Made by a program: the position numbers and the translations under genes. From contig OY829655.1 of assembly GCA_963691815.1 (NCBI GenBank), positions 28,423,439 to 28,487,438 of the forward strand: a DNA stretch of 64,000 bases, in the 5' to 3' direction. Positions within the stretch are counted from its first letter, which is position 1; every line of letters starts with the position of its first letter. Below the pieces are notes generated by a model. It was given only the letters and a program-made list of their open reading frames with translations, searched no databases and was not told the origin of the DNA. Shown here piece after piece: positions 11,752 through 22,650 of this stretch. Source of the DNA: Echiichthys vipera. Taxonomy: Eukaryota > Chordata > Actinopteri > Perciformes > Trachinidae.

Positions 11752-12199
11752 CTGTGTCTGTGTGTGTGTGTGTGTGTGTGCCCTGAAATGAAATATATTC
11801 CCCTTGTTTTCTTGTACTCAATATTCATAGAAGCACAGGGTGAGTGACGTTTTTATAATGGATGTATGGCCGGACAGAAACACGGGGGGTCTCCTGGATG
11901 ATTAACGACTGGTATGTGTTCTTTTCATTTGATCAGATTTTTATTAGGAATGTTTTTAATGGCTTACCTCTGGGATTGTGTGTGTGTCACAGAACTCCTT
12001 TGAGTTGTTGTACTTTAAAATTCCTAAAGACACTTATCTCCAAAGTGGTCCTCAATGGAAACATATCACATGATTCAAACGCCCTCCCTTAACAGTGAAC
12101 CTTGACTTATGTTTACCTGTAGAACAACCCGCCCCTGCATATTCTTCTTTTTTAGCTTCTTGCTGTTTTTGCCTTTAATCTTCTTTTTTCTGGATTCCT
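11536..12199. other. No gene; TG microsatellite at 11722-11780
   Basis: A TG dinucleotide run with two TC interruptions is the only structured element. The remaining sequence has short ORFs without domains. Confidence 0.6.
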
Positions 12200-12508
12200 G
12201 GTTCGAATCCCGGCTGGGGCCCTTCTATGTGGAGTTTGCATGTTCTCCCCGTGTCTGCGTGGGTTTTCTCCGGGTTCTCCGGTTTCCTCCCAGAGTCCAA
12301 AGACGTGCAGGTGTTCGGTTCATTGATGACTCTAAATCACCCGTAGGTGTGAATGGTTGTCTGTCTCTGTTCGTCTCTATGTGTCCTGTGATAGACTGGC
12401 GTCCTGTCCAGGGTGGACCCCGCCTCACGCCCAATGTCAGCTGGGATCAGCTCCAGCCCCCCACGACCCCGACAGGGACAAGAGGCTGAAGATGAATGAA
12501 TGAATGAA
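12200..12508 (+). mobile_element. tRNA-derived SINE, 5'-truncated at the B box
   Basis: It starts exactly at GGTTCGAATCC, a perfect pol III B box. It continues through the common fish body (GTGGAGTTTGCATGTTCTCC, then TTTCCTCCCAGAGTCCAAAG) and the tail GACTGGCGTCCTGTCCAGGG, ending in GAATGAATGAATGAA. Nothing coding is present, although the plus strand stays open for over 100 codons. Confidence 0.85.
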
Positions 12509-12800
12509 GGATAGGTCTAAATGCACATCAGTCTGCTCTGAGACTGATCATGTAAGTTATGTAGGACATGTTTTCCCTCTTGTTGTTTTGGTTATTTATA
12601 TGTTCATGTATGTTTTTACTTATTCATGTGGTTCCAAGTTTGCTTCCACGATACTGAGAAATGTTCCGTGTGAGCCGAAACTCTGGAAACTATCATATTC
12701 ATGCCGTGAACAACTTCATGCCGTGAACAACTTTTTCAGAAACTAATTAATACTTAAACTCAAGCTCAATCTACAGTGAAAGGCAAACGCAGATGTGGAA

Positions 12801-13088
12801 ACACTGACCAATCAGAGCAGAGCGGGCTTTTTCAGGGGGTGGTTCTTAAAGAGACAGGCGCTAAAATGGAGCGTTTCAGACAGAGGGTGAACACAGGTGT
12901 ATTCAAACAGACAGGATGAGAAAAATAAAGTGTTTTTGAACATTAAAGCGTGTAAACATGTTCTGGAAGAAACCCAAAAAACAAGTATGAACCAGAATAA
13001 TGAGTGAGGCTTTGTCTGTTGCCAACGTAACCCATGAAAAGATTAAAACCATACGTCATATATCGATGGTTTCCTTCTCTTCACTGTC
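12801..13088 (-). repeat. Dispersed fish repeat, copy 1 (minus orientation)
   Basis: In reverse it matches 53332-53566: GCTCTGATTGGTCA, then GCGCCTGTCTCTTTAAGA, GAAACGCTCC and TTCACCCTGTGT-like blocks in the same order. Its low-coordinate end has ACCAATCAGAGC. The segment from about 12967 to 13088 is also repeated directly at 13500-13629. Confidence 0.7.
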
Positions 13089-13506
13089 AACGTGTGGCTG
13101 CTGCAGCTTCTCTGTGTGCACGCTGTGCTTTGACACAGTTGGTTCTGCAGGTTTGTAAGCTCTCTACAAAAGGCCCTAACTGGCAGATTTGCCTCTTAAC
13201 AAATGCAGCGGTTCGAATCCAGGCTGGGTCCCTTCTGTGTGGAGTTTGCATGTTCTCCCCGTGTCGGCGTGGGTTTTCTCCGGGTTCTCCGGTTTCCTCC
13301 CACAGTCCAAAGACATGCAGGTGTTCGGTTCATTGATGACTCTAAATCACCCGTAGGTGTGAATGGTTGTCTGTCTCTGTTCGTCTCTATGTGTCCTGTG
13401 ATAGACTGCCGTCCTGTCCAGGGTGGACCCCGCCTCACGCCCGATGTCAGCTGGGATCGGATCCAGCCCCCCCCCCACGACCCTGACAGGGACAAGTGGT
13501 TGAAGA
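13089..13506 (+). mobile_element. Composite repeat: 120-bp leader plus B-box-truncated SINE, copy 1
   Basis: A leader from ACGTGTGGCTGCTGCAGCTT to CTCTTAACAAATGCAGC joins directly to a SINE body starting at GGTTCGAATCC (13210). The same composite occurs at 15608-16005, so leader and SINE move as a unit or were duplicated together. It ends just before GAAGAAACACAAAGTATGAA, where the second copy of the flanking direct repeat begins. Confidence 0.8.
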
Positions 13507-13629
13507 AACACAAAGTATGAACCTGAAAATGAGCAGAATAACGAGTGAGACTTGGTCTGTTGCCAACGAAATCCATGAAAAGATTAAAACCATACGTCAT
13601 ATATCGATGGTTTCCTTCTCTTCGCTGTC
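13507..13629. repeat. Second copy of long direct repeat flanking the SINE composite
   Basis: It is about 90 per cent identical to 12967-13088, including the 20-base block AAAAGATTAAAACCATACGT and the following CATATATCGATGGTTTCC. The two copies bracket the composite repeat. Confidence 0.85.
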
Positions 13630-14314
13630 TGTAGCACTCATCCGATTCTTTCATCTACTCCTATGTACTCTACTTTTTAACAATGGCTCATGATGGCTCC
13701 CCGCCGTTTTGAAATGTTTTAATACTCTTTTCATCGTAGAACCTGAGGATTCGAAACACCGTCCACCATCTTCTGTCCTGTGACTGTGAGGCACCTGCCG
13801 TTGTCTTTGCAGAAAAAATGAATATAACTTGCCGTCTCCTGCTGCCAACACCAACTTAAGGTGTCTATCTGGGCTCTATTTCTGACACCTAAGAGGTGCC
13901 TGCCCCTGGAGGCTTCCCACTTTCACCCTACCGCCACAGAAAGTTAAATTTGAATGTTCACACACGCAGCTAACACGAACGGTGTGAATGGAGCCATGAT
14001 ATCGGTTCTGTAAAAACAACCAGCAAAAACAAAAGTGTGTGTTTGCAGGACGGTGTGATGCGACGCGGCGACACTGAGTTCTCTGTCACATCTTCTGACA
14101 GGTCATATAATAGCATTATTGATAATCTGTCAACTCTCGTACTTTATGTGTTGCTGTGATTCAGGGGTGATATTTGAGAGGACTCGCCTCCAGGACTCAT
14201 GGATGTGTCCACTGGCATTACACTTGACACGCTATGAAAGCAGTACACCATCGATATGACCCGTTATTGTTTCTCCCGTCTGATTCCCAGACGTGTTTCC
14301 CTTGTCTTTTCACC

Positions 14315-14354
<40 letters not shown>

Positions 14355-14963
14355 CCTGAAGAGCTGTGTGGGCTAAATATTGATATCTGCAAACAAGGCC
14401 AGCTTCGAGGCCAAACCAGAGTTGCTGCATCAATATCTATCACTTAGGTTTGATAATATTTATTATGAAGCTTTGTTATTTCCATGTCAAAACTTGCAAA
14501 GTTATAAGTGGTCTTATTTTACCCAAATCAGTGCTTTCTCTTGAAAGTGTCAGTAAAAACGTTCGAACCAAGAACATAGATTAACAACCTTTCTCACTGT
14601 ATCCGTCGCAGTTGCGTGGACACGCGGTGGAAGGAAGGACGCAGCGTCCAAAAGGCTCCGCAGGCCGTGCAGTTCATGTACAGTACTGGCAAGAAGAGTG
14701 AGCTACATCTAAGTGAACAACACCGCCCTGTGAGCAGGTTTGCAAACTGTAACCGAGTGTCCTCCAGCCTCCCTGAGCGGCTTCACTCAGAGCTTTGTGA
14801 CACAAAATAACTCCACAAGTAGGTCATCTGGCATTTTCAAAGAAGGTGAAGACTTTCTCTTCTGTGTTCTACTTTTCCTTTCCAGGATTGTTCAGGAGTG
14901 TCAAAGATTTGAGTACAAGAGACACAAAGGAGACAAGGAGAGTCAGTCAACTAGGACCACAGA
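13630..14963. other. No gene recognised; TA microsatellite at 14319-14349
   Basis: Short ORFs only. The single structured feature is the TA dinucleotide run. Confidence 0.5.
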
Positions 14964-14971
14964 GTGTATAT

Positions 14972-16309
14972 CAGGCCTGTCGCGATAAGCAATAAATCGA
15001 TTGATCGCGGGAGGCGGACCCCTGACGTTGAGTGCAGCAGGAGAGCCCTGTGAGCAGCAAACACGCTAGTTGAGATTAGGAGAAACATTGGTTTGAAAGC
15101 CGAACGCGACAGCTGCCGTGTGGGAACACTTCGGTTTCGAACAGAATGACTGCGGGGAACCATAAGCCTGTCGCAATAAGCCATAAACCGATTAATCGCG
15201 GGAGGCGGACCCCAATCAGAGTGCAGCAGGAGAGTCCTGTTAGTAGCAAACACGCTAGTTGAGATTTGGAGTTTTTAAAAACATGAAACATTGGTTTCAA
15301 AGCCGAATGCAACAGCTGCCGTGTGGGAAAACTACGGCTTCAAACAGAATAACTTAACCTGAATGCGCCGGTATGTCGCACTTGTTCGAAAACAATAGCA
15401 ACTAAATGCGCTAATACTACAAAACCTGCGTCTCGACATGATGCAGAAACAACTGGTGCACTTTGTTTGCATCCATTTTATTTCTTTCAGTGTTATTGAC
15501 TTTGACACTGCTGTCTGCATGACTTCTTCTAACTGTTAAACAGGAACTGAGGCAAAGTGTCCGTAGGCGGGGTGCAGCAGGGTTTTTACCTGCCACACAC
15601 GCTGTCTGTAACGTGTGGCTGCTGCAGCTTCTCTGCGTGCACGCTGTGCTTTGACACAGTTGGTTCTGCAGGTTTGAAAGCTGTCTACAAAAGGCCCTAA
15701 CTGGCAGATTTGCCTCTTAACAAATGCAGCGGTTCGAATCCCGGCTGGGGCCCTTCTGTGTGGAGTTTGCACGTTCTCCACGTGTCTACGTGGGTTTTCT
15801 CCGGGTTCTCCGGTTTCCTCCCACAGTCCAAAGACGTGCAGGTGTGAAATCGCCCGTAGGTGTGAATGGTTGTCTGTCTCTATGTGTCCTGTGATAGACT
15901 GGCGTCCTGTCCGGGGTGGACCCCGTCTCACGCCCAATGTCAGCTGGGATCGGCTCCAGCCCCCCGCGACCCTGACAGGGACATGCGGTTGAAGGTGGAT
16001 GGATGGAATTTAGTTAACATCCAATTTCTTTATTGTTTCGGTTGTGTGTTTTTAATCAAGTGCATTTTTCGTTAAAATAGACCAAAATAGAGTCCACTTT
16101 ATTTATCGTTTGTGGTCGTTTTGTTCATTTATTTTGGATATTTAAAATGTTTTCCAGTTCTCATGTTAAATATTCTTTAGAAATAAACGTTTATTGACCT
16201 TTGATCTTTTTCACATTATTACGCCATTATCGCTATTAGTCGAAAATGGTCTCAAAACTGCAATATTATCGCTTATCGCAATGATTTCTGTGTAATCGCA
16301 ACAGGCCAA
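14972..16309 (+). mobile_element. hAT-like non-autonomous element with duplicated left end
   Basis: The left end is CAGGCCTGTCGCGATAAGCA. The right end is its imperfect inverse, with ATTATCGCTTATCGCAATG and then ATCGCAACAGGCC at 16303-16307. These match the abundant hAT-derived fish repeats built on TGTCGCGATAA. GTGTATA lies next to both ends (14964 and 16312), an inexact target duplication. The left 190 bp is tandemly repeated (14972 and 15165). The SINE composite copy 2 is nested inside. No transposase is seen. Confidence 0.75.
15608..16008 (+). mobile_element. Composite repeat, copy 2, nested in the hAT-like element
   Basis: Matches 13089-13506: the leader, the GGTTCGAATCC junction (15731) and the SINE tail, here ending GAAGGTGGATGGATGG. 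It lacks about 28 bases present in copy 1 after GTGCAGGTGT. Confidence 0.8.
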
Positions 16310-16400
16310 CTGTGTATAAGTGTGTGTATATATATATATTTTGATGTTTGTGTGACTGTGGATGGGGTAAGCTGCTAATGAATTGCTCTCTTTGTGATCA

Positions 16401-16769
16401 TTCATTCATTCATTCATCTTCATCCGCTTATCCCGGGGTCGGGGTCGCGGGGGTGCTGGAGCCGATCCCAGCTGACATCGGGCGTAAGGCGGGGTACACC
16501 CTGGACAGGACGCCAGTCTATCGCAGGGCACATAGAGACGAACAGAGACAGACAACCATTCACACCTACGGGCAATTTCAGACTCATCAATTAACCTAAC
16601 ACATGCATGTCTTTGGATTGTGGGAGGAAACCGGAGTACCCGGAGAAAACCCACGCAGACACGGGGAGAACATGCAAACTCCGCACAGAAAGGCCGAGGT
16701 CGGGATGCGAACCTGTGACCTTCTTGCTGTGAGGCGACAGTGCTAAACACTACACCACCGTGTAGCCCC
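16401..16769 (-). mobile_element. Full-length tRNA-derived SINE with target-site duplication
   Basis: A 13-bp direct repeat, CTCTTTGTGATCA, flanks it exactly (16388-16400 and 16770-16782). On the minus strand the head is GGGCTACACGGTGGTGTAGT, with an A-box-like segment and a B-box variant GGTTCGCATCC, and the tail is an ATGA repeat. The head shows that the truncated copies at 12200, 13210 and 15731 lost their A-box portion. Confidence 0.9.
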
Positions 16770-16789
16770 CTCTTTGTGATCAATTAAGT

Positions 16790-17040
16790 TCAATTCAGTT
16801 TTATTTATAGTGCCAAATCATAACAAAAGTGATCTCAGGACACTTTACAGAGTAGGTAAAGACCACACTCTATGACTTATTTATGATTTACAGAGACCCA
16901 ACAATTCCCCCGTAGAGTACGGTGGCGTTGAAAACCTTCACTATAACAGACAGGAACGTCAGACAGACCCAGCTCTGTGGAGGACGCACATCTGTCTGCA
17001 CCGGTTGTCCGAATAAAGTTGTATGAATCTGAATCTGAAG
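16790..17040 (-). mobile_element. LINE-type 3' end fragments
   Basis: It starts with TTCAATTCAGTTTTATTTAT, the reverse of the GAATTGAATT tail seen at 25650 and 47250, then CACTTTACAGAGTAGGTAAA. A GAATCTGAATCTGAA octamer tail lies at 17024-17038. Two different LINE tails may abut. Confidence 0.6.
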
Positions 17041-18328
17041 TTGGCGACGACCGGCGACAACTTAGAGGTAACATCGCAGAGACTACGTCTGTATTTCATA
17101 CAGTCTATGAGCAAAACCGAGGTTAGTACTTCAAAATAAAACCTGATGAAACATTATCCAAGTTAAAAAAAATCCAGATTTCATTGGATTTAGTTTCAGA
17201 GCGTGTGTCTTGGAGTCGGCGGCTAATTAATGTGCGAGATACGGGCACGGGTGATACATTTGCGGTTGATAAGTTTTCTGCAGAAAGACGATAATGTGAA
17301 TAGAAATTTCCTTTGTTATCTCGTGACTGCTACAAATGGTTGTATGGCAAATGTAATTTCCAGGCCATTTCCTTATCTCTGCCTTGCTTTCCCCCTCACA
17401 AAAGCACTGCTTCTCATACTTGTGGAGCAATGAGATCATGAGATGAATGACAACTATCCCTTTGTTTCATCTCACAATTGTGTCTTTTTTTCACGCTCAA
17501 GTCTCTCTCTCTCTCTCTCCCCCTCTCTCTCTCTCCCTCTGCACTTCAGCAAGGATATACTCAAGTGATGGACATGAGTAGGTGCCCTTTGCATCAGCTC
17601 AAAGAACAAAGCAAGTGAAAAGAAGCAGTGAGTTCCCTGATTGACAAGCTACAGCCAAGCCCTCAGTGGGGCTGTTAATCTTCCCCGGCGAGTGCAGGAA
17701 TTATCTTAGCGGACCTGCTGCCCTTTCACGGAGAATAAGAAGTCAAGTTTGGGAATTAGACCGCACAAGGACGTGCTTCATCGCGTTTAAAGCTGCACCA
17801 GGGAAAAACTTTAGGTGAGATCTCATTCGTCTAAATGACAAAGTTAGGAGGAATTTCATTCGGTCTCGATTTACACCAAATTTGATCAATGCAGTTTGGT
17901 AAAAGGGTGTAAGGGAGCGAAGCTTCCTAGGGGAGATTAGGGCGGACGGTCTTCAAACAGATGTGAAACCTGACGGATTCACTGGTGAACTGAACACAAG
18001 CTGGATCACGTTTGGACTGAATCAATTTGCAGAATCACACCCAGACATTTACTCTGATTAACACTTTTTGTACTAACGTTGTCAATTATGACCTGGACAT
18101 GAGGGACATTTACCAGCATATTCTGATCAACAGGTTCGTATGATATCTCATATATGATGAAATAAAATCTTGTGAAACGGCGACCGGAAGTGGGCCGCTA
18201 GGGTGACATGTAGAAGGTGACGGTGAGATCAACGCTACGTTCACACTGCAGGTCTAAACGCACAAATCTGATATTCTGTTCGTCTGCTCACATCACGTCT
18301 TTGAACGTGGCCTGTCTACGGATTACTG
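17041..18328. other. No gene; possible conserved non-coding DNA
   Basis: Free of recognised repeats apart from a CT-rich run at 17500-17540. The stretch 17320-17780 has balanced composition and no ORF of note. It could be conserved regulatory DNA, but this is only a guess. Confidence 0.35.
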
Positions 18329-18840
18329 AAGAAGAAGAAGAATTCCTTTATTAGTCCTGCAACGGGGAAATTCAATTTTTTCACTCTATTATTGTTATTC
18401 AGGTTACACACACACAGGCCCGAAATACACACACTCGCACAAACAGGACCTATATACATGCACTTAATGGAGAGATGTCAGAGCGAGGGGGCTGCCAGTG
18501 ACCGGCGCCCCTAGCAGTTGGGGGTTCGATGCCTTGCTCAACAGCGAGATGAACTGGCACCTCTCAAGCCACCAGTCCACGCTCCCCTCGGGTTCCCAGC
18601 CGAGTCACCTATGGACTGAGCTACTGCCGCCCCCTGTAAGGCGGTAAGGTTTTTTTTGTGTGTGTTTTTGTTTATTTACATAAATTCAGGAAGTGACACA
18701 CACACACACATCCTGTTTAAGACACTTGATGAGAGAAAGGGGCGGGGTCTACGCTCCATTCATCGTCCACACACAGGGACTCAAATCGGCGACCCTCTGG
18801 TTCCCAGCCAAGTCACCTCTGGACTGAGCTACTGCCGCCT
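18329..18840 (-). mobile_element. tRNA-derived SINE with two heads
   Basis: Same family as 8735 and 20360. One head (GGGGGCGGCAGTAGCTCAGT on the minus strand) ends at 18634 and lacks the B-box segment. A second head at about 18756-18840 retains the B-box region (GACTCAAATCGGCG). Between them lies the 120-bp block shared with 8994-9122. The 3' side starts GAAGAAGAAGAATTCCTTTA. Confidence 0.75.
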
Positions 18841-19223
18841 GTGTGAACAGCTCACGCTCCTGAAGTGACCCGCATGCACCGTTGATCATTGTTTACAGAA
18901 GCGAACATGGCAACGGTAACCTGTATTGTAACGTTAGGTCTTTATGGCTTAATGCTAAAAGCATTGTGTGGAGGCAGCCGGCACATTTGTGAGTGGGAGT
19001 TATAACGAAGAGGGAGGAGGAGGAATTATTACTAATGAGGTCTGAACCTTCCCTCTCCCTCCACTGGCCGCCTGCTTCACTGCTGTCCTCCATGTTTTTT
19101 TTGACTCTGTTCCTGGCTCCAGTCTGTGGTGCTTTTTTTTCCCCATTCAACTTTATTTGTCATTTATTTACAAAAACAGTGCAGTGCGATATATTTTTAT
19201 TCTTGTAGAATACATTTTTAATC
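18841..19223. other. No gene recognised
   Basis: Short ORFs only, with no repeat recognised. Confidence 0.45.
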
Positions 19224-19680
19224 CTCATCTCATCTTCAGCCTCTTATCCGGGGTCGGGTCGCGGGGCAACAGCTTTAGCAGGGGACCCCAAACTTCCCTT
19301 TCCCGGGGCCACATTAACCAGCTCTAACTGGGGGATCCTGAGGCGTTCCCAGGCCAGTGTGGAGATCTAATCTCTCAGCTTTTTTTCCTGTTCATGACAT
19401 CTATACAGAGCTGAATTGTATTTACCTCACCCTCATTATATTGAGGCCTTAAGTTCTCCATAATTAAAGGGTGCGGCTAGTAGGCTTGTATGTTGTATGA
19501 GGTACTTAATGATGCTCAGTGTGTTACAGAGGAATGTACTACTGCGGACGGGGGCAGCACTCTTTTGGTCCCCTAAAAGATAGCTGTGTCTGTTCAAGTA
19601 AATTCTATATTTAGGATATTTTTGACCTGGTCCTGGGTCTTCCCCGAGGCCTCCTCCCAGCTGGACGTGCCTGGAACACC
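19224..19680 (-). mobile_element. LINE 3' coding remnant, interrupted
   Basis: 19224-19376 and 19624-19680 match adjoining parts of the longer copy at 48961-49385. On the minus strand this family encodes the reverse-transcriptase C-terminal end with an A-W-E-R-L-G-I-P-type motif. Between the halves lies about 247 bp of unrelated DNA (19377-19623). Confidence 0.7.
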
Positions 19681-20359
19681 TTTTTTAATCCTTTTGAAAT
19701 ATATTTTTGTCCTTGTAGAGTATATTATCCGCACCGTCGCCCGTGCTTCCTCCACGTGTCCAAAGATGACACATCACACCTTTAAGAGTTGTTTCATTTC
19801 TGTGAACACCTGTACAGCTGAGAATCTCATCCGGCGACTCTTGCCCTTTTTTTCTGATGCAATTTATATATATTTTTCACTTCTTGAGAGGACTAGCCCG
19901 GCCTCACCGGAGTAATCATTAATGCGTATTATCTGCCAGGACAAATGAAACACGAGCCCCGCAGATTAATCTGGTTTCCAGGCTGTGAGAGCGCCGGCAT
20001 CATCAATCAGGAAGCGGAGCTCTGAGGAAGCAGCGGTCAGGAATAAAAGCAATCAAGGAAACCAAAGAAACTCATAATTGAATGAAACGGTTCTGAATAA
20101 AGCGCATTAATGCGTCAATGCAACGGGATCCCGAATGTGGAAGCTAAACACAAATTACATGATTTTAAAAAAGCAGAATAATAAAAGGGGTTTTCACTCG
20201 ATTGGGGAGGAAATGAATGATGCCACCTCGCACGTGTGCTCGGACGAGTGGAGGGGGGGGGGGGGGGGGGGATGAATGTGCAAACCCGAGCACGGCTCAC
20301 TGTTGCTGTTTGCATTTTTCTAGTTCATGTTTTTAGCCTCTGTGCTTTTATGCTTTTAT
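19681..20359. other. No gene; possible conserved non-coding DNA; poly-G run at 20253-20271
   Basis: 19910-20110 has TAAT-rich, balanced sequence with no repeats, as in vertebrate conserved non-coding elements. I cannot test this. A run of about 19 Gs follows. Confidence 0.35.
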
Positions 20360-20668
20360 GAAGAAGAAGAAGAAGAATTCCTTTATTACACACACACAGG
20401 CCCGAAATACACACACATGCACAAACAGGACCTATATACATGCAATTAATGGAGAGATGTTAGAGCGAGGGGGCTGCCAGCGAGGGGCGCCCCGAGCAGT
20501 TGGGGGCTCGGTGCCTTGTTCAACAGCACCTCGGCAGTGCCCAGGAGATGAACTGGCACCTCTCCAGCCACCAGTCCAAGCTCCATTCATCATCCACACA
20601 CAGGGACTCGAATCGGCGACCCTCCGGTTCCCAGCCGAGTCACCTATGGGCTGAGCTACTGCCGCCCC
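20360..20668 (-). mobile_element. tRNA-derived SINE, most complete copy of its family
   Basis: Reading the minus strand: GGGGCGGCAGTAGCTCAGCC, A box, then ACCGGAGGGTCGCCGATTCG (B-box region), body, and a TAATAAAGGAATTCTTCTTC end. It retains the B-box segment deleted in the copies at 8735 and 18329. Confidence 0.8.
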
Positions 20669-20734
20669 ACACATGTTTTAGTCCCTCATGTTTTGGGCCT
20701 CCGTATTTGAACCCTTTACTGTTTTAGGCAACAG

Positions 20735-21285
20735 ATTTTAATCTCCAGTGTTTCCTCAGGGGGCCAAAAGGACTGGGAGTTGTCCCTGGTCTGGCCGCGG
20801 GGGGTGCTGTCCCGTGGACAGTTACGGCCCGGGTCATAGAGGGTTCTGCACCTTGGTGCGGAGGCTCCTGTCTGCCTGGGTCGGGGGGGTCTCTGTGGCG
20901 GTGCTCCCTGTGACCTTGGACTGGGACCTCTCCCAGTATGGTTGCCCCCCCCCCCCCCCAAGGTAGCTTCCCCTTGCCTCCTCTGTACCTCAGGTGTCGC
21001 TGCCCGGCCATGTCTCTGTAGTGACAGCTAGTGTTTGTGTACGTGTGAGTGTGTTTGTCTGTGTGTCCGCGTGGCTGTGTGTGTGTGAATGTGTGTATGA
21101 ACGTATACATACTGTATGTGTGTGTGTCTCTCTGCATGACTGTGGGGTGGGAGGGTTCTTTTAACTTTCTTCTCCTGGTTTTATTTGGCGTTTCTCTTTT
21201 TCTGTACATCTCTGTAACTCGGCACTTTGCGATACTTTTCTGTATGAAAAGCGCCGTATCAATCAAGGTTGATTTGATTTGATGA
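20735..21285 (+). mobile_element. LINE 3' UTR with TTGATTTGATTTGAT tail
   Basis: GC-rich region followed by TG-rich stretches, then GAAAAGCGCCGTATCAATCA and a TTGATTTGATTTGAT end. This end structure is typical of fish LINE 3' termini. No coding part is seen. A poly-C run lies at 20944-20959. Confidence 0.6.
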
Positions 21286-21320
21286 TTTAGGCTGTCACTG
21301 TATTCCTGCACGACTCGGAC

Positions 21321-21371
<51 letters not shown>
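21321..21371. repeat. CAG trinucleotide microsatellite
   Basis: About 17 uninterrupted GCA/CAG units, in no supported coding context. Confidence 0.95.
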
Positions 21372-21925
21372 TGCCGGGTGCAAACAGTGGTGTCCTTTCC
21401 ACAGCAGCCATCTTGGCGTGCCACAGGAGGGGAAGTGCAGGTGTAAAAGAAGAATCCTAAAATCAAATTAATGAGTTCTGAATCCATTAGGTAGCCTCAG
21501 TTTCACGGCCCCGGTGTCGCGCACGCCGTCACACTGTCACGGCTCACTGGGACGCTGGAGGAGAGCAGAGCCGTCGTTAATGTTATTAGCAACACCTGTG
21601 CTTTTCCAGAGTCTGCGGAGGGAGTAGACACGGTCACGAGAGATTGGAAGCGTGGAATGAGTGTCTTCTGCCTCTGATTGAATTATCTTCTGTTTGTACT
21701 TTAACATTTGTCATTTCCGTTCTATTCGCTCCATAAAAACAATACAGGTCGTGTCTGAAATCACCTGTTTTTTGGGTTTGTGTTATTTTTTTTAAGGTAT
21801 ACAACATTAACTCAAGACGTATGAAGCGTATGCTTGCGTGCATGGATGAAAGTGAGTTGCATTATTGCGTCATGTATTCATATGAATGACCGCAGAGATG
21901 TGAAGGTGTGTGTTCATTATTTTTG
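21372..21925. other. No gene recognised
   Basis: Unique-looking sequence with short ORFs. Confidence 0.45.
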
Positions 21926-22203
21926 TATGTTTTTTTTTACGTGAAGGTTTGTGAGAGAGAAACAAATAGGTAAATAAATGGTAATAATAATAATAATAAT
22001 AATATTAATGAGTAACTAGTTAATTGGAAGATAATTTATAAAATAATTAATAAATAATAATTATAATAATTATTATTATAATTGTCCATAATAATAAAGA
22101 AAATAAAAATATGTAAAAATACAAAAAAATCCCATTTCCCGTTTTTTTGCTTATATTATTTTTGTACGTGTTTTTTTTTAAATACTGTGTGAGAGAGAAA
22201 CAA

Positions 22204-22239
<36 letters not shown>

Positions 22240-22650
22240 AACTAGTTAATTGGAAAATAATTTAGAAAATAATAAATAAATTAATTAATTAATAATAATT
22301 GTCCATAATAAGAAAAAAATAAAAAATATGTATAAAAATACATTTAATTAATTCTTGTTCATGTTACATTTGTTGTTTTTGCTTAAATTATTTCATGAAA
22401 ATATTGTGTGAGAGAGAAACAATTAGGTAAGTGTGTAATGAAGTAAATAAATAGAAAAATAGGATAAATAAATAACAATAATTGCCCATAAGAAAAAAAT
22501 ATATTACTCTTTTTTCTTTGCTTTAATTATTTTTGTATTTGTGATTTTTTTACCTACATGCAATAGAATATTGCTCTATTATAATAATAATAATTATCAT
22601 TATTTTTGATTTATGTTTTAATTTTATTTCCATTTTCAAAATAAAATCAT
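21926..22650. repeat. AT-rich tandem of about 0.2-kb units with TAA runs
   Basis: GTGAGAGAGAAACAA recurs at 21951, 22189 and 22408. Each is followed by TAATAATAA runs and then ATTGTCCATAATAA-type sequence (ATTGCCCATAAG in the third). Three divergent tandem units of 219-238 bp are therefore visible. Confidence 0.8.

Noticed and set aside
12200..12270. tRNA gene at GGTTCGAATCC
   Set aside because: Only a B box is present, with no A box, acceptor stem or anticodon arm. The sequence continues as a SINE body.
13196..13654. 152-residue ORF with homologues at 12225 and 15536
   Set aside because: The shared peptide is the SINE body read in one frame, so the similarity reflects the repeat and not a protein family.
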